DNA of 64,000 nt, taken from the NCBI GenBank assembly GCA_028571685.1, contig CM053146.1, positions 111,327,431-111,391,430 of the forward strand. The letters run 5' to 3'. Positions 56,525 through 64,000 of this stretch are shown here, one piece after another; position 1 is the first letter of the stretch, and each line of letters begins with the position of its first letter. The notes below the pieces were generated by a model. The model was not told the origin of the DNA. It ran no database searches and worked only from the letters and a program-made list of their open reading frames with translations. Source of the stretch: Heterohyrax brucei. Lineage: Eukaryota > Chordata > Mammalia > Hyracoidea > Procaviidae. A program made the position numbers and the translations under genes.

Positions 56525-56898
56525 TGCCATAGGTAAACTACTGTGGAGTGGGTGGGTTTAAACAACAGACATTTGTTTTCTCAGGATTCTGGAGACTACT
56601 GTCCAGATTCAGGATGTTGTCAGGACCACACTCTCTCCCAAGCTTTGCCTGTTGCTCTCAGCTTCTGGTAGGCCCATGCACCTTGGCATGTAAACGTGTC
56701 TTCACATGGCCATCTTTCCCCTCTGTGCCTTGTCTCCTCTTCATAAGGACACCACTGGATAGAATCAGTATCCCACTTCTGTGTGACCTCGTGTTACCTC
56801 TGAACATCTTCTGAGATCTTATTTCCAAACACGGTCACATATGCAAGTACCTGAGGTTAGAACCTTGTCCTGTCATTTTGAAGAATACCATCCAATCC
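56525..56898 (-). mobile_element. MLT1-like LTR fragment (fossil)
   Basis: 'gtgggtttaaacaacagaca', 'ttcttcataaggacaccact'-type words ('ctcttcataaggacacca'), 'gatcttatttccaaacacgg', 'tcacatatgcaagtacctga'. Older than the TGTC-type LTRs. Ends approximate. Confidence 0.65.
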
Positions 56899-57404
56899 AC
56901 AAAGAAGGGGAAATGGTATGGTGTCTCCTTTCCTCTGCCCTGTGGACACAAAGCCCTTTACAGCTGTTCTATGCAAGTGAAGCAAGGGAGAAGAGAAAAG
57001 GTCAGTGGGGTTCAGGACAGCTGGAGCTAAGGCAGGCCCTGAAGCTGGGAGGAGCAGTCACTGGCAAGAAGTATTGCAGAGACTTGGCCTGGACGACCCA
57101 GAAAGGACCTAATTGCGCATCATTTTGTCAGTGCGCTCACAGGCTTTGCCCTGGGTGTGCCAGAGAAATTACTGCCGCTGGGGTCATTATGGGTAAAGTC
57201 ATCCCAGCTATTAATAACAGCACCAAAAGGGAGCATGGAGGGTGTGTACAGCCCCACTGCGAGCTCTCTAGCAGTAGGCCTTCATTTCTCAGCAGCTCAG
57301 GCGGTCACTTCCGCAGCAGCAGAACTCGAAGGACGGCTTACGGTATCCCTTGGTTCCAACAAAAACCGCTACAAGATGCCACAGAAAAGGGGCTGTAAGA
57401 ATCT
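56899..57404. other. unique interval, possible conserved block
   Basis: A 185-codon plus frame (56841-57398) begins in the LTR and has no recognisable domain or steady codon bias. Positions 57100-57220 are repeat-free with 'cctaattgcgcatcattttg' and 'cccagctattaataacagca', which could be regulatory. Confidence 0.3.
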
Positions 57405-57510
57405 TTTCTATTTTAAAATATTTATGTTTGGTAAAAATACACAGTATAACCCACTGCCGTTCCACAGTTTCTAGCTATAATGATCAATGACATTGATTCC
57501 AGTCTTTACA
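57405..57510 (-). repeat. possible L1M 3' end piece
   Basis: 'aaaatatttatgtttggtaa', 'aatacacagtataacccact', 'ccgttccacag' resemble an old L1 3' end in antisense. Short and uncertain. Confidence 0.4.
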
Positions 57511-58190
57511 ATGTGTGGACATTCTCCTTCTTTTCTAGTTGTGACACTTTTATTTATTCAATCTTCCTGCCCCCCGACCTTCTCATCTGCGTTTTCAAAC
57601 AGCTACCGACCCTTTGGTCTGGTAGGGACTTTTTTTTTTTTAATGCAGTACTCAAAGGTGACAATCTACTGTTTGAGTGAAATTTTTACTTAATTTAAAG
57701 GTGACTTCGGGGGCTAATTTTCAATTCAAGATTTGAAAAGCAATTCACGATCTTAGTGTCAGAGACTCTTCCCACCTCAGTAGGCCCAGTGAGTGGTTGT
57801 AAGAATCTTGAGAGTTGAATCTTCTTTGGACCGGGCAGAAAGTGAAATAAGCTCAAGAAGTAGGAGAAAGATACAGCTGAAAGGAGAACTGTCCTTTTCC
57901 TGAGCCTCAGGGTTTACTTGTTTGTTTGTCTGTTTTGGTGAAATGTAAGAAAAATATTCCCAAGAAAAGCTTGAGGGTGATGTGGAAAGGGTCATGCTCT
58001 CCACCCTCCATGCAAACCTTGGGTCTTAAACGATGTGCACATACACACGTGCGTGCACACACACATACCTGGATAGAGAACAAAATGCCTCTTCTCTAGC
58101 TCCAGTGCCCATGCTCAGGTCAGGAAAGATACGCAGGCCCCAGGCTGCGGAGAGGCGCCCCACAGAGCCAGGCCACACAAAGTGTCCCTT
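57511..58190. other. no feature seen
   Basis: AT-rich to mixed sequence, then a CA-rich stretch at 58030-58070. No exon or repeat supported. Confidence 0.3.
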
Positions 58191-58202
58191 CAACATGGCG
58201 GC
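58191..58202 (+). promoter_or_regulatory. YY1-type site, CAACATGGCGGC
   Basis: Exact match to the CAAnATGGCGGC form of the YY1 motif, which in many mammalian promoters lies just past the start site and includes an ATG. The surrounding 58100-58260 is more CpG-rich than its neighbours ('gcggagaggcgccccacag'). An ATG-initiated frame of about 58 codons follows but is unrecognised. One 12-mer in 64 kb is weak evidence. Confidence 0.25.
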
Positions 58203-58839
58203 GACTCAGCACTCTTGGCAGAAACACTTGGCGCTGGCAGGAAATCTCAGCAGGGCGGCTTGTTTCCGCTCATCAAACACCAGTAGCTTTCACCGAGAGC
58301 TGCAGAAGATGCGAGAAATGTGTCTGATTGCATCCGGGCTGTGTGTCAGCACTTTTCCAAGGCAGAGTTAGCTGGATTCTAGCTTTGAAAAAAAGATTGT
58401 TACACTCTCCTGTTCCGTAGTATTAACTAAGGAGACACTTGCCAAGAATTTGCCTGAAACCCAGTTGCCCCCTGGATACCCCTAGGGGTTCAGCAATCTG
58501 AGTAGGTAAGTTGCTGGAGTATAAGAAAAAAATGTCCACTCTTTCACTGCTCAACAAGGGGCTCTGAGCTACTCCAAAGAAACAACAGCCCAGGAAAAAA
58601 GTGACCTCAGCTTCCCCTGTACCTTTTCCATGGACATCCACTCCCCAACAACTTCCTGTCCATTTTGGTCTTGTTGGTCCTGCCAAAGGCTGGACAAGGA
58701 GGGGGAAGCTGAGTGTAGCTCTCACGTATAAATATGGCCTACATCTTCTAAGCAGCTCCAACAGGAAGAATTTGGTGGGGAAGAAGACGTAATCTAAATT
58801 ATCAATGCATCTCAGGTCTTTGAGGATGCCAAACATCCC
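58203..58839. other. no feature seen
   Basis: A 137-codon minus frame (58423-58836) overlaps plus frames and has no recognisable domain. No repeat. Confidence 0.3.
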
Positions 58840-59030
58840 TTGGGTCTCTGGGCGGTAGAAATGGTTTGCATTCCATGCTAATCAAAAGGTCAGCTGTTCT
58901 AATTCACCTGGCAGTACTGCAGAATAATGTCCTGGTGACTTGCTTCCATAAGGATTACAGCCAAAAGATCCCATGGGACAGTTCTACTGCATCACATAGT
59001 ATAAATTGGGATTAACAGCAATGAGCATTG
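58840..59030 (+). repeat. AfroSINE form B, diverged
   Basis: 'gctaatcaaaaggtcagctg', 'cctggtgacttgcttccata', 'aggattacagccaaaagatc', tail 'gtataaattgggattaacag'. Confidence 0.78.
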
Positions 59031-59187
59031 GATAAGCATCCCACAGGACATGCTTATTCTTGTAACCATGAAGCTAAAACTGCACCCTCTCACAAGGGGA
59101 ATCCAGAGAGTAAAACAGGACATGCTTGACTTCATTCTTTGCACCACAGTTTCCTACCCTGATATAAAACTGGAATAGCTATTTGCA

Positions 59188-59335
59188 AGAATGGTGGTGT
59201 AGTGGGTTAAGTGCTACCACTGCTAACCACAAGGTAAGCAGTTCAAATCCACCAGGCACTCCTTGAATACTCTGGGAGTCAGTCTACCCTGGCCCCTAGG
59301 TTCACCATGAGTCGAATCCGACTTGACAGCACTTG
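59188..59335 (+). repeat. AfroSINE form A with GCACTTGGCT tail
   Basis: 'ggtggtgtagtgggttaagt', 'caaatccaccaggcactcct', tail 'gagtcgaatccgacttgaca' ending 'gcacttggct'. The tail links full-length SINEs to the orphan (CTTGG)n tails elsewhere. Confidence 0.9.
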
Positions 59336-59617
59336 GCTATTTGCAAGAAAAGATTTGTGTGTTCCACACATGGATTCACTCATATATTCACCAGGACAAC
59401 AGGACTTCTTGAAAGAGTATGAAGCCTTACACTGTCTAGAAGTCTTCGAAGATGAGAACTCTTAGGAAAAGTAAATTTAAACAGATTGCCTATTTGGCAG
59501 TCTCCCATGCATCCTGAACCCAGAAGAGCAATCATACCAGGAACATCAACAGAAGGAGTTCAAGACAAGTATGGAGGGCAACGCTGGCCTTGTCTTACCG
59601 TTTGCTCTTTGTTTCAT

Positions 59618-60150
59618 GCTTTTTACTTTTTTGAAATTAAAAACCTACTGCCGTCGAATCCATTCCAACTCATAGTGACCCTACAGGACAGAACAGAAGT
59701 GCTCCACAGAGTCTCCAAAGAGCGCCTGGCAGATTCGAACGACCGTTAGCAAGCACAGCACTTAAACACTGCACCACCTAGATTTCCTTTTAAATTAAGG
59801 TAGAAGGTATATACTAAAGTGTGCAGGACAGCTGATGAATTTTTAAAGATGCCCATACATGTGTACCCACCTTCCAGATCAAGCCATAGAACATTTTCAG
59901 CTTCCCAGAAGGCTCCTCCGTATCCCAAATTAATGCCAAGCTCTAGAGACAACTCTTTCTGTGACCTCTGTCCCCACAGATTAATTGTGCCTGTTCTAGA
60001 GCTCCATATAAATGGAAACCTATAGTATATACTCTTGTGTCTGGCTTTTTTCTAAACAATTTTGTCTGTGACATTGTCATGTGTTGTTGAATGGAGCAAT
60101 GGTTTGTTCTTTTTCAAGAGTGTTGCATCCTACTGTATGAAAAACTCTTT
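59618..60150 (-). repeat. L1M 3' end with nested SINE
   Basis: Antisense words 'agctgatgaatttttaaaga', 'attgtgcctgttctagagct', 'ccatataaatggaaacctat', 'cttgtgtctggcttttttct'. The SINE at 59636-59787 interrupts its extreme 3' end. Confidence 0.85.
59636..59787 (-). repeat. AfroSINE form A nested in L1
   Basis: 'acctactgccgtcgaatcca', 'gagcgcctggcagattcgaa', head 'gcaccacctagatttcc'. Confidence 0.92.
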
Positions 60151-60163
60151 GAATTCCCTCTGG

Positions 60164-60189
60164 TGAGAGAGAGAGAGAGAGAGAGAGAG
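60164..60189. repeat. (GA)n microsatellite
   Basis: Uninterrupted GA tract of about 13 units. Confidence 0.97.
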
Positions 60190-61764
60190 CTGCAAGGGTC
60201 TGGTGCTTTGGCTAGGAGGTCAGAATCCAGGTATCTGATAAGTCTGGGGAAGAGGGAATGAAAGGAGAATCCTAACTGTGAAATAAGTCCTCTGGAAGAG
60301 ATAAACAGGCAGACCTGCCAGCTTGGTTGATGTGCCCGAGACACTCCTGCTGGCCGGGGCCAGAACACTTCAGCGCCTAGCAATGGGCAGTAGCTTCTTA
60401 GCTATGGGTCATTGCTCCCCGAAAGCCTGCTCCTTCAGGGTGGACGGGAGCCCTGGGACCTCCGGCCAAGCTGTAAACCAGTGTGAGAAGAGGCCCTTTC
60501 TTTTCCTGAGGTGTGCACAGGCCTCGTGGCTGACTAGCCAAACCAGTTGAGCGTGTCAGCAGTCTGCCCATCAATGCCGAGTTACAGCCCCAAGCATCTG
60601 TTTCCATTTCTCTCCTGTTTCCTGTGGGTGGTGGGTGGGAGCTCCCACTGGTTAACAAACCCAGGCAACACCACACAAAGCCAGCAGGCCCGGCCACTCC
60701 CACATCCCCTGGTGAGCCTAGAATGAAATCCACACAGGCCGCTTTGCCGTTATCCCCTTTCCTACCTGTTTCGCAGGGCCTCTGGCTGCTTTTAGGATGG
60801 TCCTGCTGCCTGATGTGGCCTCCCAGTATCTGAACATCCTTCCTCTGCTTTTCAAAGACACGTGCTGGCACCTAGCTGACACACAGATGATGCCTTCAAG
60901 GCCTGAAGACCTTAGAATGGATCATCACAAGAGTGCCGGGCACAGCTGCTTTGGAAAGGAGAAAGCATTGATTTGGGGTGTGGGCTTTTGGAGTGAGCTC
61001 TGAACTTAATGAACACAAAGGAAACTTTGGAAAACATGAAAGACGCTGATGGCTGAGGAGTTGGAAGCCACCTACAGCTAGCTACCCTTGGCCAAGCATT
61101 CTTCCTGCCCTTTTCCACCCAAAAGCAAAGGATCCTAGATGGTCACCCTTTACCCAAACTCCCGCTCAAAACCAAGTCTTCAACCTGGTCCCCATGTCAC
61201 TGTCTGAGTCTGGCATGGATCCAGTCTCCAAGCTTCCCTCCTGGTCTCCATCCAGCAGCTACCCTTCCAGTATCCTTCCCCATACTTGACCCATAAGGCC
61301 AAGGCTTTACCCTAGACCTCAACTCTTTCATGCATTCAGAAGTTGCTGCTGGTGACTTCACACATGAGTGCTGAAGAATGGGAGCACAGAATACTCATTG
61401 TACCTGAATTCAAAGGGCCAGGGCCTGTCATGACTGACAGCACTTACTACATGAGACTTTGAGGGAGCCCTGCTGAGCCTCTGTTTCTTCATCTGTTAAA
61501 TGGGTTATCAGCACCCTGCCAGCCTACACTATTGAATTATTTCTCATTTCAAAGTAATTTTGTTTGCTACAACTGAGGCAAACAATACTGGCCATGAGAG
61601 GATGGGCGACTGGGAGGAGGGGGTTGAATCTAAGCCAGTATCAGAGTTCAACTGTTTTCTGTGCACCAGGTCCAGAAGGCCTCCACCTGTCTGCATCTGT
61701 CCTAACCCCACTTGCGGTTTGGATCTAAAGGACATTCCCTGACTATCCAGAAAGAACGATCAAG
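60190..61764. other. repeat-free interval
   Basis: GC-moderate, no recognised repeat for about 1.6 kb, which is unusual here. A 157-codon minus frame (60398-60871) has no splice context or domain and overlaps several plus frames. Confidence 0.35.
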
Positions 61765-61990
61765 CTCTTAAGTGTGTGCCAGGCACTGTGCCAGGTAGTA
61801 ACATCCTCATTTCACTTAATCCTCATAAAAATTCTTTGAGGTGGGTGTAATTAGTCCCAATGTGTCAAGGAGGAACCTCAGTCCCAGAGGAGTCAAGGCA
61901 CTCACCCGAGATCACACAGGCAAGGAATGAAGGAGCCCGATTTTGCTTCAGAGCACCCACCCCCTCTTAACTACCAGGTTATGCTGCCTC
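61765..61990 (-). repeat. MIR SINE
   Basis: 'tgtgccaggcactgtgccag', 'ttcacttaatcctcataaaa', 'gaacctcagtcccagaggag', 'cgagatcacacaggcaagga'. Nearly complete. Confidence 0.88.
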
Positions 61991-62229
61991 CTGCTTTCTT
62001 TTCAGAATGAGTCAAAACTTTGTCCTTGGTCCAGCTGGCCCTGCAGCTGACCATCGAAAGGAGGAAGGGGGTCAACACCATCACCCAGCTCTGGCCCCAC
62101 TCCTGCTGTCCTGCCTGAGCCGTCCTCCACAGGGTGTCCCACCCAGGGACACAGTGTCCCTCTGTCACATCCCTGCTCCCCTGACTTCACCTGCTCTGAG
62201 AAGACTCCTACTCACTGTCTAGCCAGCAG

Positions 62230-62374
62230 GACCCCAGATGCTGCTACTCGCTGGGGGACAGGCAGTACATGCGTAACTGCGTGGAGGTCTACAGTCCCAT
62301 GATGGCACACAGGTGGTATGACATCCTGGAGCAGAATGTGGAAGCAGACTACTCCGGCAGGGCTGCTCCAGAAG
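62230..62374 (+). CDS. candidate coding exon, gene unknown
   Basis: An open 145-nt segment preceded by a pyrimidine-containing acceptor ending 'ctagccagcag' and followed by donor-like AAG|GTGGGA. The frame starting at 62230 encodes 48 residues, including C-C-Y-S-L-G-D-R-Q-Y-M and H-R-W-Y-D-I-L-E-Q-N. Most third positions are G or C up to about 62355, which random frames in this window do not show. No neighbour exon was found: sequence to the right becomes an LTR by 62678 and sequence to the left beyond 61990 is a MIR. I do not recognise the protein. It may be an isolated exon of a larger gene, a processed or decayed remnant, or chance. The alternative acceptor 3 bp upstream would add one codon. 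Confidence 0.3.
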
Positions 62375-62677
62375 GTGGGAAGGGCTCTTGGAAGGGCGGG
62401 ACAAGAAGAGCCACCTGGGCCCGCGTGGGCTGTTCTGAGGAGGAACAGGCTTCCCGGCTGCCAGAGCAAACCCTTTCCTGCCTCATCGGCCCCCTCTGGC
62501 CTTCTCCATCCCTTCCACCACTACAAGGCTTCGCCCCGGACCCTGGAACTCAGTGGCCTTTAGCTCACACAACCAGATACGGAGCCAGCACTGCATTCCT
62601 CCTCTGGGCCCAACGGCTACATGAGCTATAATTTCCAGATTTTTCCTTTCACCCCTAAAGTTCTATTCTGGTCCCCT
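62375..62677. other. flank between candidate exon and LTR
   Basis: The candidate exon frame remains open to 62631 but loses its third-position bias. No repeat recognised. Confidence 0.3.
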
Positions 62678-62747
62678 TATATTAATTTTCTAAGGCTGCT
62701 GTAACAAATTAGTACAAACTTAATGGCTTAAAAATTACAGTTCCATT

Positions 62748-63120
62748 AAAGGGCCTGGTGCACAGTGGTAAAGCACTCATCTGCTAACAAAAAGGTCTCC
62801 ATTTAGAACTCATTCAGCCACGCTGAGGGACAAAGACCTGGGGATCTGCCTCTGTGAAGATTAAATAAGAACCAAATCCATTGTGAGTTGATTCTGACTC
62901 ATAGTGACCCTCTAGGACAGATTAGAACTGCCCCACAGGGTTGCCAAGGAGCACCTGGTGGATTCAAACTGCCAACCTTTTGGGTAGCAGCTGTAGCTCT
63001 TAACCACTACACCACCAGGGTTTCTCCATCAAGATTATAGCCTAGAGAACCCTATGGGATAGTTCTACTTTATCACATGGGGTTACTACGAGTCGAAAAT
63101 CAACTCAACAGCACCTAATG
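62748..63120 (+). repeat. AfroSINE form B hosting another SINE
   Basis: Two collinear plus-strand parts. Positions 62748-62863 hold 'gcctggtgcacagtggtaaa' and 'cctggggatctgcctctgtg'. Positions 63031-63120 hold 'aagattatagcctagagaac' and tail 'caactcaacagcacctaatg'. The interior is another SINE. Confidence 0.93.
62864..63030 (-). repeat. AfroSINE form A inside a form B SINE
   Basis: 'aaccaaatccattgtgagtt', 'gcacctggtggattcaaact', head 'actacaccaccagggtttct'. The direct repeat 'aagatta' at 62857-62863 and 63031-63037 marks the target duplication. Confidence 0.95.
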
Positions 63121-63224
63121 ACATTTCTGTCGGTCAGGAGACTGATGTGGGTCTCCCTGGGCTAAAATCAAAGTATTGGTCTGGCTGTGTGTCTTTCTGG
63201 AGGTTCTAGGAGAAAATCTGTTGC

Positions 63225-63255
63225 CTTGACGGCACTTGGCTTGGCTTGGCTGACT
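63225..63255 (+). repeat. orphan SINE tail with (CTTGG)n
   Basis: 'ccttgacggcacttggcttg' then 'gcttggct', with LTR sequence resuming on both sides. No SINE body. Confidence 0.78.
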
Positions 63256-63577
63256 TTTCCAGCTTCTAGAGGCCATCTGTAGTCCTGGGCTTATGCCTGT
63301 CGCCCAGTTTGAGTCTCAGCAGTGGCTGGCCAAGGCTTTCTCACCTTGTGTAAGTCCAACACTGTTGCCCTCCCCTGTGCTCGCAGGGTCCTTGTAATTA
63401 TACTGCTCCCACTTGAATAATCTAGGGTAATCTGCCTATGTTAAAGCCGACTGATTAGCAGCCTTTACTCTATCTGTAAGCTTATACCCTTTATAAAGTA
63501 ACTTAGGATATACCCAGATTCTGGGGAGTAGAATGAGGACATATTTAAGAGGCCATTGTTTGGCTTGTAACACCCCT

Positions 63578-64000
63578 GAACTTACTGTGAGTTTCCTCTG
63601 TCTCTTTCTCCCATCCTCATCTACACCTTCCACCTGCTCTTCACAATAAGCCCTACAGCGCAGCCTACACAGAGAGAAAACGGCATCTGCAGACTTCAGG
63701 GTGTGTCTCTGGACCTGTCAAAGCACTGTCCCCAGAATACTTGTTCATGTACCACAAGCTGTCCAGAGCCAGGACTGGTCATGGGAATAGCTGTCTGCCA
63801 CCAGATTGCTAAGGAGGTCAGGCTGCTTTCCTGGGTGTCAAGTTCTGTGTATCTTAGGGGAACAGCATCACATGGAGTGAAGTGTCCTGTTTTAAACCGC
63901 TGTAAGCACAGTGATCTAATCACCCAGAAGTGATTGATTCCCAAGAGACTTAAACCCACCAAAATGTCAGATTGTGAACACCAGATGCTGGGTACACATG
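63578..64000. other. no feature seen
   Basis: Unique-looking sequence to the window end. Short overlapping frames only. Confidence 0.3.

Larger units (their letters stand above)
62678..63572 (-). mobile_element. MLT1-like solo LTR with nested SINEs (fossil)
   Basis: Left end 'attttctaaggctgctgtaa', inner words 'ctccctgggctaaaatcaaa', 'gaataatctagggtaatctg', 'gacatatttaagaggccatt', ending '..cttgtaaca'. The direct repeat 'cccct' flanks it at 62673-62677 and 63573-63577. It contains a SINE-in-SINE nest (62748-63120) and an orphan tail (63225-63255). Confidence 0.85.

Noticed and set aside
56841-57398. 185-codon plus-strand open frame
   Set aside because: It starts within an LTR fragment, lacks a recognisable domain, and overlaps other open frames. 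Codon third positions show no bias.
60398-60871. 157-codon minus-strand open frame
   Set aside because: GC-moderate sequence open in several frames at once. No promoter, splice or motif evidence.

Overview
This window looks like intergenic or intronic DNA from an afrotherian mammal, most likely an elephant. The main evidence is at least 45 copies of AfroSINE-type tRNA-derived SINEs. Beside them are RTE-clade LINE copies that share their 3' tail, and an L1 3' UTR of the type I remember from elephant. Older pan-mammalian layers are also present: MIR, old L1M 3' ends, MER5A, Tigger and MaLR-type LTRs. Species assignment rests on memory of these families, not on a search.

I found no complete protein-coding gene and no RNA gene. 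The longest open frames are in repeats or lack coding character. The one stretch that looks like a coding exon is 62230-62374 on the plus strand, with a consensus-like acceptor and donor and strong G/C preference at third codon positions. I do not recognise its product. A YY1-type site at 58191-58202 and a few AT-rich, homeobox-like blocks could be regulatory, but only a cross-species alignment could show that.

Layout. 0-20 kb: scattered AfroSINEs, MIRs, an L1 3' end, and one MLT1-like LTR (16.39-17.46 kb) carrying four SINE-derived insertions. 20-29 kb: a 5'-truncated L1 inserted in an older L1, RTE 3' ends, a MaLR-like LTR and a Tigger derivative. 29-38 kb: a deleted mariner, SINE clusters and L1M pieces. 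38-55 kb: the densest part, with two large RTE copies (45.6-47.3 and 50.3-52.7 kb), a Tigger broken by an RTE insertion with an inverted 5' part, and five MaLR-like LTRs, one of them inserted in an RTE. 55-64 kb: mostly non-repeat sequence, the candidate exon, and a second MLT1-like LTR with a SINE-in-SINE nest.

The elements are linked. RTE LINEs supply the retrotransposition machinery and AfroSINEs carry a matching 3' end. The unusual observations are insertion products of that system: ~30-50 bp orphan SINE tails ending in a (CTTGG)n-like repeat, two inverted-5' insertions, a ~70 bp filler copied into an RTE deletion, and a SINE with a tRNA-Gly-like head. I see no undescribed gene system here.
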